NCBI RefSeq assembly: GCF_003144115.1
Contig: NW_020312012.1
Coordinates: forward strand, 295,442 to 359,441
DNA: 64,000 nt
Source of the DNA: Tilletiopsis washingtonensis
Taxonomy: Eukaryota; Basidiomycota; Exobasidiomycetes; Entylomatales
Direction of reading: 5' to 3'
Shown here: piece by piece, positions 11,400 through 22,897 of the stretch
How positions within the stretch are numbered: position 1 is the stretch's first letter
Layout of the letters: each line of letters begins with the position of its first letter
Notes under the pieces: generated by a model
Databases searched by the model: none
The model's input: the letters and a program-made list of their open reading frames with translations, nothing else
What the model was told of the DNA's origin: nothing
Position numbers and translations under genes: made by a program

Positions 11400-14300
11400 T
11401 CAAAAACTCGAGCCGACGACGGCAAGCGCGGCACCCATGCCCCACAGCACGAGGATGCTGGCCAGGATTGCGGCGATGCGGTTGTACAGCACGAACGGCT
11501 CAAGCTGGCGCCAGCGGCGCAGCATGGCACGCAGGCCGAACTCGGTGCGCGTCGCCGTCGCCATGCGCTGGTGCGCGAAGGGAATGGCCCACGAATCGTC
11601 CGCGAGGGTGGTCTGCTGGTGCGTACCCTCGTACTGCTGGGCGTGCTTCTCGTCGTGCACGTCCATCTGCGGGCTGTACGAGGCCGGGCGCGGCGCGGTA
11701 GCCTCCTCGAGCACGGCGCGGAGCGCCGAGGCGCTGCCGTGGTGGCCATTGCCGAGGCGCGGCGAGTTGAATTCGGCGCCCGGGTCAGGCGACTCGTCGA
11801 TGTGGCGGACAGGCGAGCGGAAGAGTGCCACCTCGGGTGCGGAAGAAAGCATGCCGCTGATGGACCGCGAGCGCGAGGTCGGCACACGCTCGGCGGTGAT
11901 GGCGTCGCGCGAGGGCTGCGAGCGCAGGTGCGAGCTGCGCACGGCGTTGAAGGCCGCGTCGGCGTACATCGACGAGCTGCTCTGCTCCCGGCGCAGACCG
12001 CGCGAGCCGTTGCCGAGCGAGACATCGTGCGCGGACTCGAAGGCCGTGCTGTCCTGGCGGTTGGACTCGCTCCACTGCGGCGAGTGTTGCGGCTGCGGCA
12101 TGCTCTCGGCTGCGTCGCGGTCGGCTGCCTCGCGCATGCTGTCCTCGTGCTGCCAGAAGGCCACCTTGCCTTCGCTCGGCGTGATGAGCAGGCCGTCGCT
12201 GCCGACGTACCAGCCGCCGATGAGCCACAGCCACGGCATGCCGAGGAAGCCGGCAAAGAACAGGCTGCGCGACGGCAGCGTCTCGCCAAAGACGGCAGCG
12301 GGGTGGCGCAGCGGAGCCAGCATGCGCGAGCGCCGCTGCTCCCGCCGTGCGTCGAGGTTGGTGCTGACGCCAGCAGCGCGCAGCAGGTGCGCCTCGATGG
12401 CAGACGTCGGCACGAAGATGCTCATCGGCCGGCCTTGAGCCTGCTCCTGAGCAACGCCGCGGGCGCGTCTCTCCTCGACATCGATGACGCCCTCCTCCCA
12501 CGTCTCGGCGTCGTGCAGCAGGACGCGGGCGGAGCCGCTGGCACGCTTGTTGGCTCCGGAGGCCCAGCCGTACGGCACGATGGTGGCAGTCGGCGGCACC
12601 GACGCGCACGGGCGATGCGCAGGGCGCGAGAGGATGCTGCGGTGGCGCAGGCCCTCGGCCTCGCCGGTGAGGTACTGATGCGGCAGAGTGGCGCCAGGCA
12701 TGGCCTGGCTTGCAAGCAGCCGCAGACGGTCGCGGCTCGCCTGCATGCCGCCGTCTCCGTCCTCGAAGTCGAGCCACGGAGAGCCAGGCGTGGCAGGTGA
12801 GCCGGCCTGCTGCATGCCTTGGTCCTGCGCCGGCATCTCGCCCTCTGTCGTCTGCTGGGATCCGCCAGCGGCCCAGAAGGGGCCGAAGTGCAGGCGCGGA
12901 GTCCAGCCCGTGGGGCTCGCTGCCACGCGCGGCGACTTGAGCTCGTCCAGGGGAGCCGGCTGCGCATTGGGCTCTGCGTCCTCGCCGATGTTGAGGTGGA
13001 TCTCGTTGCCGTTCGACAGATAGCGGATGCGCGAGCGGCGCTTGACACGCTTGGAGCTGCGGCCTTCCGTGTGCGCCGCCTCCGGCATGGTCGTGGTCGG
13101 CTCGTCTGCCGCCTGGAAGGTGGCAGCGTCGGGCAGGACTGCCGAAGCTGGCGCCGATGCGACACCGCGGTCCGACTTCTTGAGCTGCTGGACAATGCTA
13201 GCGAGGTCCTCGCGCGAGCGGGAGCGGCGATGACCTTGGCTGGTGCGGCGCTCAGCAATGGCAGCCGCACGGCGCGACTGCACGTCACGCTTGTCGACGA
13301 GCGTGAGGGAGCGCATCGGCGTCGGGCGCGAGTCGGCAAGCGCGTCCGAGCCGGAAACGGCACTGCTGCTGGCGACGCTGAAGAACTTGTTGCCCCAGCG
13401 CAGGTTCGACAGGGCGCCCCAGCCGGTTGTGGTGGAGTTGTGTGCCTTGCTGCTAGGCCGAGAGAGGTCGCTCGTTGCCGCAGGGTCGAGGACAGAGAGC
13501 GTCGAGTTGCGCTGCGTCTCGCCAGCCGCAATGGCCACCTTTGCACGCACGGGCGCCTGCAGCTCGATGGACACATCCTCGACCATGCCAGGCAGGGGCA
13601 TGCTGGCGATCGGCGGCGTGACGTTGCAGGCAAAGCCCTCGATGCTCGACGAGAAGCTCGCCGAGGGCTTGAGAGGAAGTCTATCCGATACGGCTGCCGA
13701 TGCGAGCGGCTTGGACATGCCAGCAGCCGTGTCGGCAAGCGCTTGTCGTGCGTCGGTGAGGTGCACGCGCGCTACAGTCACGTCAGTCTCGTGGCGAGCA
13801 TTGAGGCCCATCGTCGGCAAGGACGAGTCTTCCTTCTCAACGACGGCCGGTGCTCCCAGATCGAGCCCAAGACCGATGCCCAAGTTCGAAGCGAAGCTTG
13901 GCTCGCTCTCCCGCACGATGGGATCAACGAGCGCCTCGTGTAGGTTGAGTCCAGACGCCTGAGCGTGCATGCCGCCCTCGATCGCGCGTGCGTAGGCGTC
14001 AGCTGCCGAGATTGGGGCAGCAGGGCTGCTTGAGGCCTTCGCCACGTCGAGGAGCAGAGGCGACTGCGGCCACGGACCCTTGACATCGCTCATGCGGCGT
14101 GCCCCGTTGTAGTGCAGCATGGACCCGGCGCCCTCGGAGGCGGCGAACGAGGTGCGCGGTCGGAACAGCTCGTCGGCAGCGTCGGTGCTGTCGCTTGAGA
14201 TGACCATCGGCTCGTGCACCGGCTCGTCTGAGTCGGCATCGTCAGCCGCGACGCCGCCCTGCGAACGGATCCACTGGGCAGTCTCGCTGCGCGGCATGCC

Positions 14301-16298
14301 GCTGACCGTGCGCTCGCGCCGACGCTCGTGCACGCCTTCCTCGGACGGCGAGCCGGTGGCCTCTTCGCGGATGGTCTGCTGCGAGACACCGGCCTGGCCC
14401 TCGCCGGGAGCGCTCATGAGACGGCCCATCGAGGCAGAGTTGGGCGCGGCGAGAAGTGCATCGGCAGCAGAGGCACGGCGTCCCTTCGTGGCGACGCTGA
14501 AGAGCTTCGAGAAGTTGCCGACCGGCGATCCCACAGAGCTGGCCGTGGTGTGCGTGTACTCGGAGCCTGCAGCGCCAGTTCGAGCCGTGCCGGGCTCAGA
14601 GAAGAGAGGCGAAAAGAGAGTCGACGGCGTGGCGCTCGTGTCGCCAGAGTCAGAGAGTAACGGCGATGCACTGGCAGACTTCGCACGCTCCGTTCGCTGC
14701 AGCGCCGCGTACGCAGCAAAGTCGTCCGCAAGCAGGATGCCGCTCGAGGCTCGCGAGGCGCGCAGGTCCTCACGGCGATGTGGCTGCGGCTGCGGGAGAG
14801 AGCGGTCGGAGGCGCCCAGAGAGAGACACAATGCGTTGCTCGACGGCAGCGGAGGCGGGACCTCTGCCAGTGCAGAGTCGTGTGCCTCGCCGGTGGCTGC
14901 TGTGATGGCAGTCATGAAGCTCTCGATACTGCCGCTGCTGTCGCGGTCGCCCTCGCGCTTGGCAGCCCGAGCGGGCGCCTGAGCCGTTGCGAAGGACGCA
15001 GCACCTGCAGAGGAGGCCGTCGGAGGGCGGAGCGGTGCTGAACGAGGATGGGGCTGATGGCGGAGGTGACGCCGGTAGTCGTACTCGTCGTCCTCATCAG
15101 CGGCCACCTCCTCCATCGCCTCGCTGCTGCTGCGGGCTGCATCGAAGGAAGATGCACGGCTCTGGCTCGGACCAGGCGCATCGAGCACCTCGACACCAAG
15201 CGCATAGTGGCTGCCCGAGGACGCGCTGGTCGAGTGCGAGTGCGCGCTGCTGCCCTCGCCGCGCAGCTGCTTCGCCTGCGCCTTCATGCGCTGCTGGCGC
15301 ACCAGTTGCGCAACGTCTGCGTTCGAGGGTAGGGCAGGCAGAGGCTCTGTCGGCGGCAGGTGAGGCGACGGCCCAGAGGCGAGAGACAGAGAGGACTTCG
15401 ACGACGAGGCGCGCACCAGCGGCGGACGGCTGAGGCCAGCATCGACACCACGGCGCGTGGCGCTGAGCGGCGTCCGCGGCAGCGGGCTGTCGTCGCTGTC
15501 GATGTCGCCGTCGTCGGTCATGTTGCCGCCGTGCTGCGGCGTCACGGGGCTGAAGTAGCTGCGCGTATTCAGCTCGTCGAGCTGTGCCCGCTGCTTCTTC
15601 TTCGCGTCGGGCACGGCGCCGGGGCGCAGGAAGTTGAGCGGCGCCGGCGGACGCTTGCGCTGGCGGGTCGTCCAGCTGGCTGCCGTCGCCATGCCCCGCG
15701 GCGACGCAGGCGAGAGGGACGGCGAGGCGCTGGTCGCAACGAGGCTCGGCACATTCGGCACGCCGAGCTCGTGCATGCCACTGCCTGGCATGTGCGTGGG
15801 CGTGCCGGCGAGCGACGACGTCGGTGCGCCGGCGCGCGAGGGCGTCGGGTTGCTGGGCCGCTGCGGCGTCGGCGCCAGCGAGCTGGCTGCACTCACCGCT
15901 CGCGGTGCCTCGCCGTCGTGCGACACATATCGCCGGTGGCCCTCGAGGCTGCTCACAAAGTCAAAGCTGAGGTCGAGATCGACCTCGTCCGACGAGACGG
16001 CCGCACGCATCTCCGACGCAATGGCCTCGCCGTCCAGGCTCAGGCCGAGCCCAGTCGGCATGCCCTTGCCGCCGCGGCCTGCCAGCTCGGCAGGGATGTG
16101 GTAGGTGTGCTCCTGCAGTCCCAGCTGCTGGTCCACCATGTGCTCGTCGTCGGTCGCCTCGGCGCTGCCGTTCAGCCACAGCCCGGCGCCGCTGCCGCTG
16201 CCGAGGCCGAGGCCGTGCCCGGCGGCCGGACGCAGCGCGCTCGTCTTGCGCCGCAGTGTGCGCTCGACGGGCGATGCGCCGGCATCAAGGTGTGCCAT
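11400..16298 (-). CDS. Large Ser-rich protein with two C-terminal membrane segments, 1632 aa
   Basis: This is a single open frame with no clear intron. Most of the protein is low-complexity Ser/Ala/Pro-rich sequence, probably disordered. The last 450 residues look conserved. They include RPMSIFVPTSAIEAHLLRA and then, around residue 1340-1363, the hydrophobic SLFFAGFLGMPWLWLIGGW. A second hydrophobic stretch ends the protein (about 1605-1632, AAILASILVLWGMGAALAVV). The Arg before this last helix suggests a short luminal or external tail, but topology is inferred. The start is the first ATG; the frame is open upstream to a TTG at 16391, and a small upstream exon or 5'-UTR intron is possible (GTGAGC near 16383, CTCCGCAG before 16320). 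I do not recognise the family by name. Confidence 0.8.
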   Translation of the reverse strand: MAHLDAGASPVERTLRRKTSALRPAAGHGLGLGSGSGAGLWLNGSAEATDDEHMVDQQLGLQEHTYHIPAELAGRGGKGMPTGLGLSLDGEAIASEMRAAVSSDEVDLDLSFDFVSSLEGHRRYVSHDGEAPRAVSAASSLAPTPQRPSNPTPSRAGAPTSSLAGTPTHMPGSGMHELGVPNVPSLVATSASPSLSPASPRGMATAASWTTRQRKRPPAPLNFLRPGAVPDAKKKQRAQLDELNTRSYFSPVTPQHGGNMTDDGDIDSDDSPLPRTPLSATRRGVDAGLSRPPLVRASSSKSSLSLASGPSPHLPPTEPLPALPSNADVAQLVRQQRMKAQAKQLRGEGSSAHSHSTSASSGSHYALGVEVLDAPGPSQSRASSFDAARSSSEAMEEVAADEDDEYDYRRHLRHQPHPRSAPLRPPTASSAGAASFATAQAPARAAKREGDRDSSGSIESFMTAITAATGEAHDSALAEVPPPLPSSNALCLSLGASDRSLPQPQPHRREDLRASRASSGILLADDFAAYAALQRTERAKSASASPLLSDSGDTSATPSTLFSPLFSEPGTARTGAAGSEYTHTTASSVGSPVGNFSKLFSVATKGRRASAADALLAAPNSASMGRLMSAPGEGQAGVSQQTIREEATGSPSEEGVHERRRERTVSGMPRSETAQWIRSQGGVAADDADSDEPVHEPMVISSDSTDAADELFRPRTSFAASEGAGSMLHYNGARRMSDVKGPWPQSPLLLDVAKASSSPAAPISAADAYARAIEGGMHAQASGLNLHEALVDPIVRESEPSFASNLGIGLGLDLGAPAVVEKEDSSLPTMGLNARHETDVTVARVHLTDARQALADTAAGMSKPLASAAVSDRLPLKPSASFSSSIEGFACNVTPPIASMPLPGMVEDVSIELQAPVRAKVAIAAGETQRNSTLSVLDPAATSDLSRPSSKAHNSTTTGWGALSNLRWGNKFFSVASSSAVSGSDALADSRPTPMRSLTLVDKRDVQSRRAAAIAERRTSQGHRRSRSREDLASIVQQLKKSDRGVASAPASAVLPDAATFQAADEPTTTMPEAAHTEGRSSKRVKRRSRIRYLSNGNEIHLNIGEDAEPNAQPAPLDELKSPRVAASPTGWTPRLHFGPFWAAGGSQQTTEGEMPAQDQGMQQAGSPATPGSPWLDFEDGDGGMQASRDRLRLLASQAMPGATLPHQYLTGEAEGLRHRSILSRPAHRPCASVPPTATIVPYGWASGANKRASGSARVLLHDAETWEEGVIDVEERRARGVAQEQAQGRPMSIFVPTSAIEAHLLRAAGVSTNLDARREQRRSRMLAPLRHPAAVFGETLPSRSLFFAGFLGMPWLWLIGGWYVGSDGLLITPSEGKVAFWQHEDSMREAADRDAAESMPQPQHSPQWSESNRQDSTAFESAHDVSLGNGSRGLRREQSSSSMYADAAFNAVRSSHLRSQPSRDAITAERVPTSRSRSISGMLSSAPEVALFRSPVRHIDESPDPGAEFNSPRLGNGHHGSASALRAVLEEATAPRPASYSPQMDVHDEKHAQQYEGTHQQTTLADDSWAIPFAHQRMATATRTEFGLRAMLRRWRQLEPFVLYNRIAAILASILVLWGMGAALAVVGSSF

Positions 16299-17862
16299 GC
16301 TGGCGGGTGCTCCAGAGGAGCCTGCGGAGAGCGCCGTGAATGAGCCGTGGTCCGGCGCGCGGCGAGCGAGTCTGTGGCGCTCACTGAGCAAGGGTGCTCG
16401 GGTGGCCTAATGGGCCCGGAAAGGGCTTCGCTAGGCAGATGAAGGGAGAGAAGGGCCTCGAGTGGCGGCTGCGATGGGCGACAACACGAGTGTCGAATCT
16501 GCACGCAAGGCAGGCGCGAGAGGCCGGCGCTAGAAGGGGGCGCCCAGGGGGCGAGTAGGCGGAGCAGGGCGCGTAAGGAGCGTGATGGGGACGGAGCGTC
16601 GTAAAAGGAGTGTGGGCCGGGTCGGGAGGGGGTACGGGAGCGGGAGTGAGAGAGGAGTGGCTGGCGAGAGGAGCGCAGAGGCGGACAGCGGCCACACAGA
16701 GGCGGCCCAGAGGCGCGCATCAGGGGGCGGTACAGGCAGCGAGGCGCCCTCAGCGCGGTGCGGCGATCAGGGCGGTGGCGCCAGAGCCGAGCGTAGCGCT
16801 GCGGCTGCGTGCTGCAGCATGTCATCCTGCTTCTCGTGCAGCAGCAGCTGCAGCGACAACACAGCCCGGGCGAGGGCCGGGCCAAGTGCGGCACCGGCGC
16901 CGGCGAGGAGGGCGAGGAGGGCACGTCGGGCGGCGCCCGTGTCGCGCCCAGCGGCCGTCCGTCCGCCTCGCCTGCCCGTCGTCAACGCGGCTCCGGTGCG
17001 CCAGAAGCACATCCAGAGCAGCCCAGTGCGGCCGCGGCGGCGCTGGCGCTGCTGGCGGAGAGCGGGCTGTGCGGCTGCTGTCTCTGGAATGCACGGCGGG
17101 GGCCGGCGGACGGCGGCCGCGCCCTATGGACAGCCGGCGCGCGGACGGTGCGCTGCGGCTGGTGCCGGCGCGGCGGGCACGGCGATCTGCATGCTGGGCT
17201 GCAAGCGGTGCCGCAGCGCTGCAAGTCGCTCGGAGCGGCGGCAGGCGGCTGCGAAGGACAGATCTCAGCGGCGGGCGGTGCGGAGACGAGGCAGCACGTT
17301 GGGCGGGCGCGAGGCATGCAGCGCGAGGAATGCACGGCGCGCCGCCGCCGAGACGCCGTTCACGCGCCGCGCGACGCTCGACGCTCGCGCTGCCGGTGCT
17401 CCTCAGCGCTCCTTCTGCGCCCCATCGAGCCATGCGTAGCGCCCAGACTGGACGTCAGGCACATGCAGCCACACCGCAGCCGAGCACCGAGAAAGCTTAT
17501 TCGCGCAGCTGTTGCCTGCTGCCAGTGCCAGCGTCACGTGAGGCCGTGGACCCTTGGCCGGCCTGGCCCCGGACGCGGCGTTGCACCGCTGCGCCCGGCT
17601 GCGCGCCGCCTCCGCTGCGCCGACTCCGCCGCCTCTTTCCCCCGCACTCAGCGCCCGCTCGCGGTACCTCCCGCACCACCACCGTCCAGGTCCGCACTCC
17701 GCCGGCTCGCGTTCGACGCACAGACGCTCCCTGTCTTCTGTCAACGTCCACGCGCGGCCCATCTGCGCCGCCTCCGAAAAGCCATTGCTCTGTGCCTCCT
17801 TCGCCGTCTCAGGGACCTGCGCGGGCGCCTGTATCCGCCGAGGCGAGCTGGGGTCGGGCGCG
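16299..17862. promoter_or_regulatory. Long divergent intergenic region
   Basis: This 1.56-kb spacer separates the large membrane-protein gene (-) from KAR5 (+). Open frames on both strands translate to Arg/Ala-rich sequence without domains. It probably contains both promoters and leaders. I see no RNA gene or repeat. Confidence 0.5.
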
Positions 17863-20282
17863 ATGCGGGGCCGTCGCGTGGCCGTGTGTGTGGCCGCCGT
17901 CGTCGTGCTCTGCGTACCTGCTTGCGCGTGGCCCGGCTACGGCTCTCGAGTCGAGACGACCGCCCGCAGCCTGATCTCGACGCGCGATGCTGAAGTGGCC
18001 GACGAGGCGCCGGGTGAGCAGGCGTCGCGAAGCACTGCAGACGGGGCCCTGCGCTTGAGCCCCATGCAGCACATGCTCACGCTGTGGACGGCGCAGTCGC
18101 CCCTGAGATTCTCTCTGCTTCGCACCCGCTGCTCTTCACCGCCTCGCACGCGGCGCTGCAGTCGTACCTCTCCAAGCCCGACTGCTTCCGCCTCGCCGTG
18201 CCGCTCACAGACTGCGACACGCTGGAGCGCGACCCGGAAGCTCGCGTGCGCGGTGAGCGCATCTTGGACAGCTGGAAGACGCTCAGACGCCGTCTGACGA
18301 GCTCTTCGCAGCTGCCATTGAGCTCACGCGCTGCGAGCTGGCGACCGCCCGCCTGAACGCGCCGCTGGAATGCCTCGACCTGTCGCCGAAGCGGGCCGCG
18401 GAGGCTTGCGTAGAGTGAGGGCTACGACTCCCGGCCCGAGCCTTCGCATCTGACTCAGGCGCGTCTAGAGCACTCTCGCGCAGTCCTCAAGCCTGGTCCT
18501 CGTACAGCGGACATCTGCGTGAAGTCTCCGTCCTGTGCCACGCCTTCCGGCACAGCGAGGCGCTGGGTGCGTCGGGCCTGGAGCGCCGACATGGCATCTG
18601 CTGACGTTCACTTCGCGCAGACGAAGCCCGGAAGATCTACGCCAGTCTTGCTCGCGAGAAGCGGGCTCTGCTCTCGATGCTTGTGAAGCACGAGAAGGCC
18701 GCTCACGAGCGCAGCGACCAGGATGCGTCGAGGCGCACGGACGAGCACGAGTCTCGCCAAGCCACGGAAGCGGCAGCGCGCGAGATCCTTCGGGTGAGAT
18801 AGCAAGCTGCACCGCTTCCGTATTGCGCCGTCTGACGCCTTGGCTTCCGCTCAGGATCTCAGCACCGAGCTCATTGCTGGCGTCGGTGGCTGGCAGCGCG
18901 CTGTGCAGGCCCAGGAGCAACGTCTTCGCGAGATGCTTGCCGACCTCAGTGTTCAGGTGCGTCAACTGGAGCTGACGCACAATGAGTACTCGTGCTGAGA
19001 GTCATTCCGTTCAGACCTCATCAGACATCAGTACCAAGCTGCATGAGGTCATCGATGATCTCGTTGCAACGTTGGCGAAGGCCTCCGATGCCGCTCACGC
19101 ACATTTCGAGCTCGGGCTGGAGCGCACACTTCAGCAGGTACGCGGCTCCTGCAGCATCGCACCTCTGATTCAGAGCTAATCATACGTCGCAGCACTCCGC
19201 CTCTCTGTCCGTCCATCTCGACGAGCCTACGCAACAGCTCGCTCAGCACGTGGCGCACCTGCACGACGCGGCCATCGCTCTGCACGCCTCTTTGACGGAG
19301 GCCACCGGCGTCTCTCGCGAACTTCACGACGCCTCCATCAGAAGCTTGGAGGTCGTCCGAGACACAGGCGTCGAGTCTGCGGCGCTGCTGTCTCAGCTTC
19401 ATAGCGGCCTCTCCGTCGTGGATACTGCGCTGGAGCAGCACAACTCAGCGCTCGGATCGGCGACCTCGAGACACGCCGAGCAGGTCGCAGAGCTTCAGGC
19501 AGTGATGGACGACCTCACACGCAAGCTCAAGGAGCAGAATGAGTCGTCTCATAGGCGCATGTCCATCACCGGCTGGTGGACGCCGCTGGCCCTGCAGCTG
19601 CTCGGCATCTCCACGCCAGGCCGCGAGCCGAGCGGCGAGGCGTGGGATGAGCAAGCAGTTCGTCTCTTTGGTCGTGCTGCAGAGCTAGGTGAGAGTCCAT
19701 CGCAGCTTCGGCCAGTCATGCCGCTGATCCAGAGGTCTAGCCCACCTCCGTCCGCTCCTTCCGGCTGCTGCCGTTCCGGCACTGAGCCTCTTCCTGCGCG
19801 GCACGGGCCTCGCCGTGCTGATGACCGCTCGTGCTGCCACGCACTTCTTTCGCCTTGCTCTGGTCAGTCTGCTTCGCACCGCTGTCATATCCCATGCTCA
19901 TATCCTGTGCCTCTAGATGCTCGTCGTGTGTCTCTTCGGGCTGTCTTGCCGCAGACTGCGACCCTTATGGGCCCGTCTGCTCGCTCGAGCGTCCATCTTC
20001 GACCTGCGCACCGAGCACGAAGACGTCGAAGTGGCTGCGCTCCGCCACACGCCACCTGCCCGCTGGCGCGAGAAGGCACCGAGTCCCGGAGCTCGCACGC
20101 CATCTCCAAAGCTGCCTGCTCTCGCTGCCGCCTTCACTCAGCCTCGAGTCGATGCGACTCCTGACCGCAAGCCTCTGCGCGAGCACTCGCACCAGCGCGT
20201 CCTCGGCCCGCGAGCGTGGCCACCGAGTCCTCGCAGCGCCCCGCACGATGGGCCTGCCTCTCCGTACTTCTCTCGCAGATGA
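17863..20282 (+). CDS. KAR5: Nuclear fusion (karyogamy) protein, KAR5 family, 10 exons, 629 aa
   Basis: Kar5/GEX1/Brambleberry proteins sit in the nuclear envelope and drive nuclear membrane fusion during mating. Exons are 17863-18013, 18097-18252, 18312-18414, 18469-18566, 18621-18793, 18855-18956, 19015-19137, 19193-19688, 19741-19862 and 19917-20282. A signal peptide opens the protein (VAVCVAAVVVLCVPACAWP). The Cys-rich family core follows: SKPDCFRLAVPLTDCDTLE, AAIELTRCELATAR, then CVEALSRSPQAWSSYSGHLR across the exon 3/4 junction. A long helical, coiled-coil-like middle comes next. Hydrophobic stretches near the C terminus (ALSLFLRGTGLAVLMTA and LALMLVVCLFGLS) fit membrane hairpins. The basic Pro/Arg-rich tail would face the nucleoplasm or cytoplasm. 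This family diverges fast; the call rests on the Cys pattern plus signal peptide and C-terminal membrane segments. Introns are 51-83 nt. Confidence 0.85.
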
Positions 20283-20412
20283 CCACCGCATGTCTCATAC
20301 CCTCTGTCCCAGCATCCTGATCGTCCTCAGCGTCACCTCTCTCACACACATCGCATGTACATCACCCATCACCGCACATGTCCGCCAGCAGAAAGCATCC
20401 TCATTGAGCCGC

Positions 20413-22897
20413 CTAGTAGGCCCATAGCCGCGCGCACACGTCGCGCGTGTCGCGCTTCTGTGCCTTGTTGACCTCGTCCATCGCCTCTCTGGCCTCCTTC
20501 TCCTCCTCGTCTTCCTCCGCAGCGCCATCCGCGCGTGCGTGCTTCTTGCCGGCAGTCTGGGCTGCAGCAAAGAGCGCATGCTTCTCGAGCGAAGGGAAGG
20601 CGCTCTCCGGCAGCGCATATGCCAGCGCAGGCGCCGGCAGAACGCGCACCTCGCCGTTGGCCTTCGGACGCGGAGGCTGCAGCGTGCGCTTCGTCTCGGT
20701 CTCGAAGAGCTGCGCAGCACGTCAGGAGCAAGTTCCGCTGTGCTGCGCAACGCCACACTCACCGTGCCGTACGTCACGTCGAGGAAGTCCTCGAGGTCCC
20801 AGCGCTCCTTGGTGAAGGGCTCGGCCAGGATGCGAGCCATCGTGCTCACACCCTGCAGGTAGTGCGCCTCTCCGCCGGCGTGAGCCTCCAGGCCCTGATT
20901 CTGAGCCGCGGCAGCCGAAGCACCCAGCGCCGCGAGCTCCCAGAGCGACGACTGCAGCGCGCCAGTCTTGTGAGGGTCTTCCTCTGTCGGGTCGTACGTG
21001 TCTGCGCGAGGGCCGTCAGCGTGTGCCTCGAGAGCGGTCAAGGCCTGGACTCACCCTCGATGCCGGCCGGGCCTGCGCTGAGACGGTCACCATCCACCTC
21101 GCGGTGAATCATCTCCATGCAGCTCTTGTGCCGCTTGCACAAGTTCCACACAAACGGCACGACGGTCACGGCCGCAGCCGGCGGCGCGCGCAGGGCGGCG
21201 CGCGAGAGGCGCTTGGCGAAGCTGGCGATGAGCGCGGCGGAGAGATGCGAGGAGGAGAGGAAGGTGTCGAGCAGACGCAGGAAGCGCGCGCGGTAGCGCA
21301 CGTGCATGAACGGGGGTGCGGCCAGCAGGAGCGTGTAGAGCTTCGTGTAGAAGGACGGGTAGAGCAGGTTGTGCTCGATCATCAGCGTATACAGGCCATT
21401 CAGAGCGAGCAGCGAGGTTGCGCCACCTGCGCGGCGTGTGAGGTCAGTGGGCAGACGCGTCTGAAGTGAGCCAGGCAAACTCACCTGCCTCGAGACACTC
21501 GACGAGCCAGTCAACTATCAGACGCGGCTTGACCATGTGCGGCAGGATCTGCGCGTGGAAGCGCACGAGCACCTCGTGCGACAGCGCAAGCGGGACATCA
21601 CCGCCGACGTGCTTGCCATCGACGGTCTTGACCAGCAGCACAGCAAGCCAGGCAGCGCTGAATGCTGCGCGCTGCGGTGCGAGAGTGTGAACCGCAGCGT
21701 GCACGGGCAGCGCTCGCCGGCCGCGCCGCCGCGCATCCTTGGCCGCGCGGCTCTGCGGGTCCTCGCTGGCCTTAAAAGCCGCTCTCTCTTTCTTCGGCTT
21801 TCCGCTCTCCTCGTCAGAGTCTGAGAACCAGTCCTCCATGTCATCACTCGAGGCGTCGTCATCCTCCGGCTCGCTGCCTCCGCCATCGACGACCTTCTGC
21901 TTCGCCGCCGCCTTCTTCTTGGCCGCCTTGGGGCCCTTGAGCTTCAGCCCGGTGGGCTTGGCAGCCAGCTCGGGTACGAAGTACTCGTTGAGATCGGCCT
22001 GCACCTTCGGGATGGCGGTGAGCAGCAGCAGAAGCTGCGTGCCGTTCCGCCGCAGCGGCGCGGATGCAGCGGACGTGGGCGGCGCATGCAGAATGGCACT
22101 GAAGCGACGTCAGCTGCGGATCCTCTCCAGCTCCCTGCGCCTGGCTCACCGGACCTCGCGGCAGACGCAGTACCGCACGTCGTCGAAGCACTCAAGGTAC
22201 GTCTCGGCGAACGTCTCGCGCACATCGGCCTCGAGCTCAACGCGCTCGGAGCCAGCGCCGCGCAGCGATGGCGGGCCGGCCAGGAGCGACAGAATCAGAG
22301 AGCGGAACGGCGACTGCGACCACTCGCCCTTGGCCTCGGCGCTGGCTCCTGCCTTGCCGGCTGTGACGCTGCGCATGGTGGAAAGCGCACTGCTCGCAGA
22401 GCGCTGCAGGCTCAGGAGCTGCTCCAGCGCGAGGATCTGCAAGAGCCTGTGAGCTGGCCGCTCTGGGTGTCCCTTGTCTCTGAAGGGCTCAGACTCACTC
22501 GCGTAGCCTGGTCAGTGTGGCCGAGCAGCTGGCATAGCAGCTGCACGGCGTCGTTCCAGCGCTGCGCCATCCAGTGTCGCACCTCCTTGGCGGCATCACC
22601 CTGCTTCGTGGCGGCGACGAGGCGGCCCTCGGCGTCGACAGCGGCATCGATCGGGATGCGGCCCGCGGAAAGCAGCGACTGTAGAGCATGCACGAGCACA
22701 GCGACGGCCTTGGGCAGTGCAGCGTCGGGTGCAGGCGCGGCGAGCGAGGGGATGAAGTCGAGCAGCTCGGCCAGCGGGTTGAGGTCGGTGGATGCCGAGA
22801 GCGCGTGCTGCAGCGCAGCGAGGCGCGCAGCCTGCGGCGTGGCCTTGGAAGAGGATGCGGCAGAGGCCGACGCGGCGGTGCGAACCTTGGCGACCAT
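20413..22897 (-). CDS. NOC4: Nucleolar complex protein 4 (CBF/Mak21 family), 6 exons, 735 aa
   Basis: Noc4 pairs with Nop14 in the SSU processome and is needed for 40S assembly and export. Exons are 22897-22499, 22436-22150, 22098-21485, 21426-21055, 21001-20763 and 20709-20413. The N-terminal half is helical with an acidic patch (EPEDDDASSDDMEDWFSDSD). The CBF/Mak21-type C-terminal domain is clear: LLALNGLYTLMIEHNLLYPS, YPSFYTKLYTLL, RYRARFLRLLDTFLSSSHL, VVPFVWNLCKRHKSCMEMIH, then ALQSSLWELAALG and AEPFTKERWDLEDFLDVTY. The tail is basic/acidic and ends LWAY. All introns are 51-62 nt. The gene converges with KAR5, with only 130 nt between stops. Confidence 0.95.

Noticed and set aside
12422-13738. 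Long Arg/Pro/Ser-rich frame overlapping the large membrane-protein gene
   Set aside because: Same-strand shadow frame; composition follows from GC-rich codons, and no domain or start context supports it. The same holds for similar frames at 1651-3528, 40250-41836 and 42054-44027.
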